This document shows positions 32,973 to 41,753 of a DNA stretch of 45,580 nt, piece by piece (position 1 is the stretch's first letter; each line of letters opens with the position of its first letter). Both the position numbers and the translations under genes were made by a program. The DNA is from an uncultured Clostridia bacterium (GTDB lineage: Bacteria > Bacillota > Clostridia > UMGS1810): assembly GCA_934463165.1 (NCBI GenBank), contig CAKSJG010000023.1, positions 1 to 45,580 on the forward strand, given 5' to 3'. The notes beneath the pieces are model-generated. The model saw nothing but the letters and a program-made list of their open reading frames with translations, ran no database searches and was not told the origin of the DNA.

Positions 32973-34975
32973 TACAACACCTTCCTTATCGTATCGGGTG
33001 AGAATGCCGCAAAAATTTGTTCAAAGTTTGTTGCAACACTGTCATCTGCGAAGCCGTTATCACGCATTACGAAGTAATACGGCTGTTGTTTTGCGATAGC
33101 GGTGATTGTTTCGGTAGTCAGTTTTTCGTCAAAGCAAGCTATTAAAAAGCCGTCCGCAACACTATATACTTTTTTGCCGGCAATGGTTGTTTCTTCAATT
33201 TTGCTCGAAAGCAAAATCCCAAGGTCAAGCATAATTTGGAATAATAAATCTTCCGGTGTTCTGTCCTCTTTGATGTTATCAACCAAATTGTCAAACATTG
33301 ACGGTTCAAATTCGGTGGGGTTGTAATACACATCTTTCATATTGGATGAGTCACATTTTAAGACACGGAAACCGATGTCTAATGCAGAATTCTTAATGCA
33401 TAATTCATAATTATTGCATTTTGTCATGCCGCACTTTTCATTATGCATTATGCATTGTGAATTATGAATTATTTGCGCCCCCGCTCTGCGAATACGTTCC
33501 TTGCCGATTTCGCATATGTTTTTATACCCGGCTTTATATGCTTCACTTTTTTCGTCCGTTTTTTCGGGCAACTGCACCATAATAAATTTGCGGTGTCCGC
33601 CGTCTTCTGCATTAAGTTGCATAACAGCGTGAGCAGTTGTTGCAGAACCGGAGAAAAAGTCGAGAATTATGCCATCTCCGCTTGTTGCTAATTTTAGACA
33701 CCTTTTAATGGTGCCTAAAGGTTTCGGTTTCGGAAAAATTCTTTTATCAAAACCTAACTCGATAAACTCCTCCGTTCCTCTTTCACTATTAACATCTTTG
33801 AATGTCCAAGAACTTGTAGGTTTAACTAATGCACGCCCTTCAAGGTAATCCTTTTGCATTACACCCCAGACTTTTCTTGAAGGCATAAATTTAGGGACCA
33901 AATCTGTAATCTGTTTTTTTGCGGTATCAATACCCCAGCGCCAGTTGCCTTCTTTTCCGTCCTCTCTTTGAGGTTTGATTTGAATGTACCCGTCCTTAAT
34001 ATAATCAGCTCGGTCTGGATAAAAGTCGCCAGTATCCTCAGAGTAGTAGAAGAAATAGAACAGATTGGGTCTGTCCTCTTTCAAGTCGTTTTCTCCAGTT
34101 TTTCTCAGGTCAATTTCACGATACCACTTGCCATCCAAATCGACTTTGTTATAGCGTTTAGTAATTTCTTCGGTCGGTTCAAAGCCGTACCATTCGACTT
34201 TAGACACATCTTTTGCATATACCAACAAATATTCATGCGCTGTTGCAATATACTTGTCGTCAGATCTACCCTTTGGATTGTTTGTGTTTGCAATAATACC
34301 CATGCAGTTATCCGAGCCAAAAACCTCATCAAGCATTTTGCGGAGATTGACAACTTCATTGTTGTCGATTGATACAATGATAACGCCATCCTCTGACAAT
34401 AAGTCCTTTGCCAACTTCAATCTCGGATAAATCATATTCAGCCAATCGGTATGAAAGCGACCGTTACTATCAAGGTTTTTGACAAGGCGATTGCCCTCAT
34501 CATCAAATTGTCCGCTATTTTCAAGATATTCTTCTGCACTCTGAGCAAAATCATCTTCATACACAAAGTCATTTCCGGTATTGTACGGCGGGTCTATGTA
34601 AATCATTTTGATTTTGCCGAGATATGTTTCCTGCAAAAGTTTCAGCACTTCCAAATTATCGCCCTCGATATAGAGGTTTTCGGTGTTGTCAAAGTCCACG
34701 CTTTCCTCACGGCAGGGGCGGAGGGTTTTGTTTATCGGAGCGTTTGCAAGCAGGACAGATTTTTTCTTGTCCGGCCAAGTAAACTGATAGCGTTCTTCAT
34801 TTCCGTCAACAACCCTTGTGTTAATTTCCTGCATAAGCACATCTTTGTCTATCGCACGAACCACTTCGCCGTTTTCGTCAATCGTTTCCGTAACGGCATT
34901 AGGAAACATAGCCGCCAGCTTCTTAAAATTCTCATCAGCCTTGTTCGCCGTCTGCATTTTTAATTTATCATTCAT
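32972..34975 (-). CDS. type III DNA methyltransferase, Mod subunit
   Basis: Mod recognises the target and methylates adenine. It is a beta-class enzyme: the catalytic IDPPYNTGNDF comes first, the target-recognition region follows, and the SAM-binding FFSGSATTAHAVMQLN comes last. The 667-aa length is normal. Between the SAM motif and the C-terminal part, a palindromic short repeat (33394-33471) has been inserted in frame and encodes IIHNSQCIMHNEK and NNYELCIKNSA. The gene overlaps the upstream zinc-ribbon gene by 8 nt. Confidence 0.95.
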   Translation of the reverse strand: MNDKLKMQTANKADENFKKLAAMFPNAVTETIDENGEVVRAIDKDVLMQEINTRVVDGNEERYQFTWPDKKKSVLLANAPINKTLRPCREESVDFDNTENLYIEGDNLEVLKLLQETYLGKIKMIYIDPPYNTGNDFVYEDDFAQSAEEYLENSGQFDDEGNRLVKNLDSNGRFHTDWLNMIYPRLKLAKDLLSEDGVIIVSIDNNEVVNLRKMLDEVFGSDNCMGIIANTNNPKGRSDDKYIATAHEYLLVYAKDVSKVEWYGFEPTEEITKRYNKVDLDGKWYREIDLRKTGENDLKEDRPNLFYFFYYSEDTGDFYPDRADYIKDGYIQIKPQREDGKEGNWRWGIDTAKKQITDLVPKFMPSRKVWGVMQKDYLEGRALVKPTSSWTFKDVNSERGTEEFIELGFDKRIFPKPKPLGTIKRCLKLATSGDGIILDFFSGSATTAHAVMQLNAEDGGHRKFIMVQLPEKTDEKSEAYKAGYKNICEIGKERIRRAGAQIIHNSQCIMHNEKCGMTKCNNYELCIKNSALDIGFRVLKCDSSNMKDVYYNPTEFEPSMFDNLVDNIKEDRTPEDLLFQIMLDLGILLSSKIEETTIAGKKVYSVADGFLIACFDEKLTTETITAIAKQQPYYFVMRDNGFADDSVATNFEQIFAAFSPDTIRKVL
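33394..33471. repeat. short palindromic repeat inserted in frame in mod
   Basis: Two nested perfect inverted repeats, TAATGCATAA/TTATGCATTA (33394-33403, 33441-33450) and TAATTCATAATT/AATTATGAATTA (33401-33412, 33460-33471), lie in a very AT-rich stretch. The codon stretch (NYELCIKNS, HNSQCIMHNEK) is typical of small interspersed repeats and not of methyltransferases. Mod stays in frame. Confidence 0.7.
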
Positions 34976-36020
34976 TTTTGTTTTCCTCCGTTCTATTTAA
35001 CATATAATCAGGAATAAATCCAAATGTGTCTAACTCGGTAAAACACTTGTCGCATTTGAAACGATTATTGGTAAAGTCAATCCATTTTTCATTAGTCGAA
35101 TAGCCTTTCTTACAATGAGGGCATATTATCTTTCTATCGCTTAATTGTAATATTTCTTTTGATTTTTCAAATTCTATTGGCATTGCTCCAAAATTTTTCA
35201 AAGACAAATTCAAATAATTTATATTTTGAGAATATTCATCTAAATTTGCTATCTCAAAAAACATCCCAAAAATTATTTTCATTGCATTTAGCATAATATA
35301 CGGCACGGAAGTGTAATAAAATCCTGTATTACGATTTATTGTATCATCATTCTGAAAAACAAAATTCAATCCGTGGGGAGATGTTTTTAAAGCCGGGCGC
35401 GTTGTAATAAGGTGATTGGTTGCCTGCAAAATACCGTTTATAGTAAACTCTGTATCATATGAATACCTAAATTCATAAAGGTCAATTATTCCTTTTTCAC
35501 CTTCTGCTTGAATTTCTTGAATGTGATTTTTAATTTTTGATTTATTCACTCGGCTCATTAACTCATACTTTTTTGTATCGTCTTGTTCCAACATTAGTTT
35601 AATTAGTTCATATCTATCAACATACAACCATTCAAGATATGCTAATGTTTCCTGCAAAGGTCTTCTTAAAAGAGCCCACGCCGCATATATATTCCTTTTA
35701 TACGCCATTTCAACCGACGCATTATAATAATTAGAAAAGTCAACTATTAATGAGCAAAATAAATGTTTGTAATAAAAATTATATATATCATTTTTACACC
35801 CATTATTAATTAACCAGCTTGTTTTTTCATCTTCTGTTAAAGTAGCACACTTGCTTTGAAACTCGTCCGCAAGACGCTTATCATTGAAGTGCAAGTTTTC
35901 TTTGGCAATGTGATTTTCATCAACATATTTTATGATATCTAATAAGCAACAGCTGCAATAATTCAAAAAATCGTGTCGCATTATATGTTCTCCGTCCATA
36001 TTAAATTCATTTTTGTCCAC
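34968..36020 (-). CDS. hypothetical protein with C-terminal zinc ribbon
   Basis: The protein is not recognised with confidence. The main part is helical, with AYKRNIYAAWALLRRPLQETLAYLEWLY reminiscent of HEPN/DUF5677-like proteins. A zinc ribbon lies near the C-terminus (ICPHCKKGY ... FKCDKCFTE). GTG at 36020 follows GGAGG by 9 nt; ATG at 35981 also has GGAG 8 nt upstream and gives a start MRHDFLNYC. It lies between DUF4391 and mod, overlapping mod by 8 nt and, with the longer start, the DUF4391 gene end. It is probably an operon-specific accessory protein. Confidence 0.6.
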   Translation of the reverse strand: MDKNEFNMDGEHIMRHDFLNYCSCCLLDIIKYVDENHIAKENLHFNDKRLADEFQSKCATLTEDEKTSWLINNGCKNDIYNFYYKHLFCSLIVDFSNYYNASVEMAYKRNIYAAWALLRRPLQETLAYLEWLYVDRYELIKLMLEQDDTKKYELMSRVNKSKIKNHIQEIQAEGEKGIIDLYEFRYSYDTEFTINGILQATNHLITTRPALKTSPHGLNFVFQNDDTINRNTGFYYTSVPYIMLNAMKIIFGMFFEIANLDEYSQNINYLNLSLKNFGAMPIEFEKSKEILQLSDRKIICPHCKKGYSTNEKWIDFTNNRFKCDKCFTELDTFGFIPDYMLNRTEENKNE

Positions 36021-36621
36021 CAAAATCAACCTCCATTTTCAATTTCTTTATCCTCTGCACCAATTCAAATTTCTTCTTCGGCTGTCGTTCCGCTCGTGCT
36101 TGCTTTTCGAGTCGTGCGATTTCTTTTTCGAGTTTGGCTTGTTTCTCGTGCAATGCTATATTTTCATCGAGCGACAACTCCTCATTCCACACTCCACACT
36201 CCAAACTCTTAACAATGTTTTCCCACACTTTATCAAGATTTAAGCCTTGCAGCTCCACACTTTGTTCTTCGGTCGGTTTCCAGCCCGTTTGCATTACTTT
36301 TAAGCGATAAACCGCAAGTTTGCTTTTGCCGTTATACTCCAACACAAAGAGAATATTTTGAGAAATAAGTTTTGAAAGCATTGCGATTATCTTCTCATCA
36401 AAATCTTTTCTTTTTAATGTTACAAGCAACACAAAAAAGTTTTTTACTTCATCTCCGGCAGGGATATTAACTTTATTCGGCGCTATTTCATTTACTATTG
36501 TAATTCTTGAAATATCGGCATCTATTTTATCTTTTGCCGATGTATTCATCTGAAATTTTGTATAAATCGCCTTTTTGGGAAGCTGTTTGCTCATTTCTGT
36601 GCTATGTGGTAAATTTAGCAT
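36007..36621 (-). CDS. DUF4391-like protein
   Basis: The 204-aa product resembles DUF4391 proteins, which often sit between an SNF2-type helicase and a type III mod gene, as here. Function is unknown. The last 50 residues form a coiled coil (LEKEIARLEKQARAERQPKK). In the middle, SLECGVWNEELSL at about 36165-36210 has the look of a short interspersed repeat read in frame. ATG at 36621 follows GGAG by 6 nt. The stretch between it and the helicase has small direct repeats (AGGAATTAGGA-like). Confidence 0.7.
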   Translation of the reverse strand: MLNLPHSTEMSKQLPKKAIYTKFQMNTSAKDKIDADISRITIVNEIAPNKVNIPAGDEVKNFFVLLVTLKRKDFDEKIIAMLSKLISQNILFVLEYNGKSKLAVYRLKVMQTGWKPTEEQSVELQGLNLDKVWENIVKSLECGVWNEELSLDENIALHEKQAKLEKEIARLEKQARAERQPKKKFELVQRIKKLKMEVDFGGQK

Positions 36622-36637
36622 TCCTAACTCCTCATTC

Positions 36638-39600
36638 CTAATTCCTAACTACTAAAAAGCATATAAGTTCAAAATCGTCAAGTCCTTTAATCTCATTCGA
36701 CAAAAAGCTGACTTGATTTCCACCTAAAAAGCTGTCAATATCACTTTCGTCTTTAACTTGAATAACAGACGCAATGGCATCACCCAAAAGATGTGAAAAC
36801 TTGCTCATATCTCTGCCGTCACGGGTTTCTTTGTTAAATTCACGGTATACCTCCGCAATAGGTTCAGTCTTGCCCTTGCAAAGAAAACGCATTTTGTCGA
36901 GCATTGCTTTCGGCGATAAGTGGTCGCACACAACTTCACCATCGTTCGATATATACACCATATAAAACGGATGCAGTCTGTTCTGATTATCAATATTAAC
37001 GCTGTTTGAACGGTTTTTAAGCACATATACAACTCCGGCAGGGCTGTCCGGTGTACTCGGCACAACCGAGTGTAAACCATATGGTGTTTTGTCAATATCG
37101 GGGTGGTTCTTTATATATTCAAGCAAGTCGAGCCTGAATTCATTGAGTCCCAAATCCATAATTGAAATACCAGTTGACATATCCTCAATATCAACAACTT
37201 CTTCCTGCAAGCGTTTAAGTTGTGCTTTCCTGTATTCAAGGTCTGTTTTTTCTTCATCACTTAAAATATTGTCATCGCCCGTTGCCGTCATATCAACAAT
37301 TTTCATTCTTGTTTCAACTTTTGCCTTTAGATCGATATACTCATCAAGAGTAACATCGGGCCAAAAGTTGACAAGCTGTATGTATTCGTTTCTGCTTCCG
37401 ATACGGTCAATTCGCCCGAATCGCTGAATAATGCGAACAGGATTCCAGTGTATATCGTAGTTTATCAGATAATCGCAGTCCTGCAGGTTCTGTCCCTCGG
37501 AAATACAGTCGGTTGCGATAAGAATGTCTATATCGCATTTCGGCATACTTTCAAACAAATCTCTGCCTTTCGATATGGGTGAGAAACATGTCAAAACAGT
37601 GTTTAAGTCACATTTTAATTTTGGTATGGTTGTTTTGCCCTCTATATTTCCCGTAACCAATGCCGTGTTAAGTCCGAAATTTGTCTTAACATATTCGCTT
37701 ACATTTGCATACAAATAGTCTGCCGTATCGGCAAAGGCAGTAAATATAATAACTTTTTTATTGCCGTCATTGATAGGCTTTTCTATTTTGTCTTTAAGCA
37801 CGGCAAAAAGCTCTTGTAGTTTGCTGTCGTGCGGCGGTGTAATATCACCGACCATAAATGTGAGCAGCTCCAAAATTTCGCGGTCTTTAATCAGACTGTC
37901 TTTCCAAGATTTATAGTCCATATCGGCAAGCTCTATTTTTACCTTTTTGCCAAAAGAAAACAGTTCATCACCGTTTTGGTCGTCATTGTCAAATTCATCT
38001 ATATTACTTATGTCTGTAAGGTCAAGAGATACTTTTGAAATACTGTCATATTCATCAATGGTTTTTATAGTGCTCTCAATCAACTCTTTAATTCGTGTTA
38101 AAGTCAAATTAAACGAATATACCGAGCTTTCCATACGTTTCATAAGGTTTATCGCAGTAAGTCTGCGGATTCCTTGTTCACGATTTGCCTGTGTAAAACC
38201 TACATTTACCTTGTTGTCTTCATACAATTCCGCATACTTTTCAATCCTGCTCGGAAGCAGATAGTGTGACGGTGTGTAAATTGACAAAGAAAGAAGCGTG
38301 AGTTGTTCAAATATCTCATTGTAATTTATCGCTTCTTTAAGGTCTGTCAGCCGTGGTCTTTTGGAAATCGGTTTCAACCTTGTCGGAAAAGTGCCTATAT
38401 CCGCCATATCGTAATACTTTTGTATGTGTTTTCTTGAACGGGCAATAGTTACGGAATCGAGCACCTCAAAAAAATCAAAGTCAAGCATTTTGAGCAGGCT
38501 GTCTGTTGTGCGTTGCTCAGGCTCCCATTTGCTCCAAGTGTTGAACGCTCTTTGCGCATTTTTAAAAATTTCGTCAATAGAGCGTGTTGTGTTTAATTTC
38601 TCATCAATGTAATCGGTATGCCCTTCATAGGCAAGAGCAAGCTGATTTTTAAGGTCGTTAAATCGGTTATTTACAGGCGTTGCGGAAAGCATAAGCACCT
38701 TTGTTTTAACCCCGGCACGAATAACCTTTTTCATCAAGGTTACATAACGGTTATCCTTCTCGTCCTCGTCGGGATTTTCAACCAATTTTCCGCCGTTTCT
38801 GAAATTGTGCGACTCATCAATTATCACAAGGTCATAGTTGCCCCAATTAAGCCTGTCCAAATCAAGTCCGTTCGACTTTCCGCTTGTTCTGTTAAGGTCA
38901 GTATGATAAAGCACATCATAATTGAGCCTATCCGCTGCGATAGGGTTGTTGACATAGTTATCTTTATATGTATTCCAGTTGTTCGTCAGCTTTTTAGGGC
39001 ATAAAACGAGAACGGATTTATTTCTGTTTTCATAATATTTAATAACAGCGAGTGCGGTAAAAGTCTTACCCAGACCAACACTGTCAGCCAAAATACAGCC
39101 GTTATATTTTTCGAGTTTATTTATAATTGCAAGAACCGCATCTTTCTGAAAGTTATAGAGCATACCCCATATTTTACTTTCTTTAAATCCGGTTGCCTCG
39201 TTCGGCAGCACATCTTCCGATATATCTTCAAGAAATTCGTTGAAAATATTATAAAGCGTTACAAAATAAATGAAATCGGGAGAATTTTCGTTATATGCCG
39301 CTGTTATATTATCTATCACTTCTTCGGTTACTTCCTGCATTCTTGTTTTGTCATTCCACAAATCATCGAACAGTTTAAGATAGAGGTCTGACATTGGTGA
39401 TTCGGTTTTTTGAACGACATTATAGGCATTGTTGCCGCGCTCGCAGCCTAAATCAACAGTTGTAAATCCGTTTATCGGCATATAGTTTTTATCATCGGCA
39501 TTTATAAAGCCCATCATATTGTCATTGGATATGTTTGATTTGAATATCACCTTTTTGCGTATCCATTCGGCACATTCCTTTGCTATCGCCTTTTGCGTAA

Positions 39601-39883
39601 GTTCATTGCGCAATTTAACTTCAAATTCTGTGCCGTACAGACTTCTTTCGCGATTAAGTCGGGGAATATAAAATTCGCGTTTTTCTTTTTTTGCTTTTTC
39701 AGTCGTAAATGTCGGAGAAGTAAATATAAAACGCATTTCATCAATACCTTTTAATTCGTTTTTTAACTCTTGAAAGACATAGATAGAAAAGCAAGCCGCC
39801 GCAACAGAGAGCTTGCTTCCCGGTTTAAGTTCTGTCTTCAAATCATCTTTTAACGTTTTTGAAATATTATCAATTATCTCCAT
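36638..39883 (-). CDS. PLD-like/SNF2-family helicase
   Basis: The 1081-aa protein couples an N-terminal phospholipase-D-like region (about residues 1-230, without a clear HKD motif) to a complete SF2 SNF2-type motor. Motifs are CILADSVGLGKTFTAL (Walker A), LVIIDESHNFRN (DESH), LMLSATPVNN (III), and QRFGRIDRIGS (VI). Such enzymes accompany DUF4391 and type III restriction genes and probably translocate along DNA to assist defence. It is the first gene of the roughly 10.6-kb operon and has an extended -10 promoter upstream. Confidence 0.88.
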   Translation of the reverse strand: MEIIDNISKTLKDDLKTELKPGSKLSVAAACFSIYVFQELKNELKGIDEMRFIFTSPTFTTEKAKKEKREFYIPRLNRERSLYGTEFEVKLRNELTQKAIAKECAEWIRKKVIFKSNISNDNMMGFINADDKNYMPINGFTTVDLGCERGNNAYNVVQKTESPMSDLYLKLFDDLWNDKTRMQEVTEEVIDNITAAYNENSPDFIYFVTLYNIFNEFLEDISEDVLPNEATGFKESKIWGMLYNFQKDAVLAIINKLEKYNGCILADSVGLGKTFTALAVIKYYENRNKSVLVLCPKKLTNNWNTYKDNYVNNPIAADRLNYDVLYHTDLNRTSGKSNGLDLDRLNWGNYDLVIIDESHNFRNGGKLVENPDEDEKDNRYVTLMKKVIRAGVKTKVLMLSATPVNNRFNDLKNQLALAYEGHTDYIDEKLNTTRSIDEIFKNAQRAFNTWSKWEPEQRTTDSLLKMLDFDFFEVLDSVTIARSRKHIQKYYDMADIGTFPTRLKPISKRPRLTDLKEAINYNEIFEQLTLLSLSIYTPSHYLLPSRIEKYAELYEDNKVNVGFTQANREQGIRRLTAINLMKRMESSVYSFNLTLTRIKELIESTIKTIDEYDSISKVSLDLTDISNIDEFDNDDQNGDELFSFGKKVKIELADMDYKSWKDSLIKDREILELLTFMVGDITPPHDSKLQELFAVLKDKIEKPINDGNKKVIIFTAFADTADYLYANVSEYVKTNFGLNTALVTGNIEGKTTIPKLKCDLNTVLTCFSPISKGRDLFESMPKCDIDILIATDCISEGQNLQDCDYLINYDIHWNPVRIIQRFGRIDRIGSRNEYIQLVNFWPDVTLDEYIDLKAKVETRMKIVDMTATGDDNILSDEEKTDLEYRKAQLKRLQEEVVDIEDMSTGISIMDLGLNEFRLDLLEYIKNHPDIDKTPYGLHSVVPSTPDSPAGVVYVLKNRSNSVNIDNQNRLHPFYMVYISNDGEVVCDHLSPKAMLDKMRFLCKGKTEPIAEVYREFNKETRDGRDMSKFSHLLGDAIASVIQVKDESDIDSFLGGNQVSFLSNEIKGLDDFELICFLVVRN

Positions 39884-39903
39884 ATTTACACCTCAACATT
39901 TTA

Positions 39904-39912
39904 ATTATAGCA
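39904..39912 (-). promoter_or_regulatory. extended -10 promoter of the defence operon
   Basis: On the minus strand TGCTATAAT lies about 20 nt before the helicase start. No good -35 is present at 17 nt, but the TGn extension can compensate. Confidence 0.45.
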
Positions 39913-39963
39913 CAACAAGTGTACAATAATCAGTACAGTATTCAATTGCATACAAGCATTATA

Positions 39964-40881
39964 CTATTTTAATATTTCCAAATACTGTTTCATTCGCTCG
40001 ATTACATACTTTGCTACAAGCTCTATCATGGGTTCAGCATCACCATTTTTATAAAACTCATCAAAGGCGGCGTAATATGTTTTTCTGTCGGCGAACTTCA
40101 CGTTGATTGCCGGATAGCCATTTTGTATAAGGTCAAGATTAAGCAGCAATCTTCCTGTTCTGCCATTGCCGTCAATAAAGGGGTGAATGCCCTCAAATTC
40201 AAGGTGGAACCGTGCGATTCTCTCTATTGGGTGCATTTTCTTTTTGCGTTTTTCGTTCTCGGCGAGAAGTTTAGTCATTTTCGGTTCAATCATATATGGC
40301 TGAACAGGCTCGGTATATGCGCCCATAATGGTTACGGGAATTTTACGGAACACGCCTTTATCCTCCGGTCTGTTCATCAGCACAAGCGAGTGAATATTTT
40401 TAATCACCGTTTCACTGATTTTTGTGTCCTTTGCAATATCTTCGATATACAAAAACGCATCTCTGTGGCCGACTGCCTCAAGGTGGTCCTTCAGCGGTTT
40501 TTGGTCAATTGTCATACCTTCCAAAACCATCGCCGTTTCTTTTAATGTAAGCGTGTTACCCTCGATTGCGTTTGAATTATAGGTAAAGTCCACCATAAAT
40601 TCATCGCGTAATCTTTCTGCCTCGCCTTGCGTAAGCGGACGCTTTTTGTCAAGCTCTGCTTTTAATGCGTCGATTTTCAGCAGCAGGGGAGATAACTCCT
40701 TTGACATTTTTATTCCTTTTAACGTTCTTGCATCAACGGGCTTTGGTGCGTTTTCGGGAATCATATATAATTTACCCTTTTGAACAACGCCGTCTATTCT
40801 GTTTTGAGCGCATAAAAGCCTGACTCTGCGCGGTGAGAGCCCCCACTTTTCTGCCGCTTGTGAAACCTTAATATATTCCAT
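39964..40881 (-). CDS. HTH-Fic family protein
   Basis: Fic enzymes transfer AMP or other groups to target proteins. The catalytic motif HPFIDGNGRTGR is complete (about residues 233-244). The inhibitory helix SNAIEGN (about 103-109) lies before the Fic core, so it is a class II, self-inhibited enzyme. A short N-terminal DNA-binding domain (YIKVSQAAEKWGLSPRRVRL) is fused. ATG at 40881 follows AGAGG; the longer frame to 40920 overlaps the -10 box. The HTH part and the shared palindrome upstream suggest autoregulation. Confidence 0.9.
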   Translation of the reverse strand: MEYIKVSQAAEKWGLSPRRVRLLCAQNRIDGVVQKGKLYMIPENAPKPVDARTLKGIKMSKELSPLLLKIDALKAELDKKRPLTQGEAERLRDEFMVDFTYNSNAIEGNTLTLKETAMVLEGMTIDQKPLKDHLEAVGHRDAFLYIEDIAKDTKISETVIKNIHSLVLMNRPEDKGVFRKIPVTIMGAYTEPVQPYMIEPKMTKLLAENEKRKKKMHPIERIARFHLEFEGIHPFIDGNGRTGRLLLNLDLIQNGYPAINVKFADRKTYYAAFDEFYKNGDAEPMIELVAKYVIERMKQYLEILK

Positions 40882-40910
40882 AATCATACCTCTTTTAGGT
40901 TGTTGTATAT

Positions 40911-41037
40911 AGTATATCACATTTGGGGAATAAAATCAACAAAAATATGACAAACAGCAAATTTATTGTTCCCCAAATTTTAATGTTTGTAAAAAATTTG
41001 AAAAATGCTTGACTTTGGAGTATAATTAGTATATATT
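40911..41037. promoter_or_regulatory. divergent promoters with a shared 10-bp palindrome
   Basis: ATTTGGGGAA (40921-40930) and TTCCCCAAAT (40969-40978) are exact complements 38 nt apart. The left arm lies inside the spacer of the Fic promoter (minus TTGATT 40939-40934, 17 nt, TATACT 40916-40911). The right arm lies just upstream of the rightward promoter (TTGAAA 40998-41003, 17 nt, TATAAT 41021-41026; a second overlaps, TTGACT 41009-41014, 17 nt, TATATT 41032-41037). The arms fit an operator that controls both genes, perhaps bound by the HTH of the Fic protein. Confidence 0.6.
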
Positions 41038-41093
41038 ATAATGATTTGGAACAGAAATCCGAATGGGCGGCTTGGGCAAAAAGGAGGATAATT

Positions 41094-41738
41094 ATGTATC
41101 ATTATGAGTATGTACCGAAAGAAAAGACCATGCCAATCAAGAAAGATATTATTGAATTGATTAAGCTTGTTCAGAATGAGGTTAGAAACGATTTTACTTT
41201 TCGATTTGATTTTGTCGGAAGTGCAAAAAGAAATATGATAACGTGTGATTTTAAAAACAACATTGGATTTGATTTTGATGTAAATATCGAATTGAACGAT
41301 GATGACGTAAATTTTACACCGAAAGAAATAAAGCATATTCTTATGAGGGCATTTAATAAACATGTTTATGGGTGCAGATATGATCATTGCGAGGACAGCA
41401 CGCGAGTGTTTACCATTAAGATAAAAGATAAATCAAATTTCAGAATACTCTATAGTTGTGATTTTGCAATAGTAAATAATTACGGGAAAAACAGGCAGCA
41501 GTACATAAGGTTTAATAAAAAACAAAACTCATATTCTTGGGAAGAACAGCCAAAAAGTTTCTATGATCTTCCGAATAAAATTGAGTTTTGCAAAAGCGAT
41601 CCTTATTTATGGAATGAGGTGCGGGATTTATATTTAGACAAAAAGAATTTTAATAATGATACTGGCAAAAAGTCCCGTTCAATATTTGCTGAAACTATTC
41701 ACGAAATATGTCAGCAAAACGGATATTACAAAAGATAA
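41094..41738 (+). CDS. putative nucleotidyltransferase-fold protein
   Basis: I do not recognise a named family, but the 214-aa protein shows the pattern of a Pol-beta-type nucleotidyltransferase: VGS at 41-43, an acidic pair in FDFDVN (Asp60, Asp62) and a third Asp in YSCDFAIVN (Asp123). The GS-to-DxD distance (16 residues) is a little longer than the usual 9-13. ATG at 41094 follows AAGGAGG. The next gene starts 15 nt downstream, so the two form an operon divergent from HTH-Fic. Possible roles are a defence or toxin-type nucleotidyltransferase; no direct evidence. Confidence 0.55.
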   Translation: MYHYEYVPKEKTMPIKKDIIELIKLVQNEVRNDFTFRFDFVGSAKRNMITCDFKNNIGFDFDVNIELNDDDVNFTPKEIKHILMRAFNKHVYGCRYDHCEDSTRVFTIKIKDKSNFRILYSCDFAIVNNYGKNRQQYIRFNKKQNSYSWEEQPKSFYDLPNKIEFCKSDPYLWNEVRDLYLDKKNFNNDTGKKSRSIFAETIHEICQQNGYYKR

Positions 41739-41753
41739 TAAGGGGGAGTGAAA

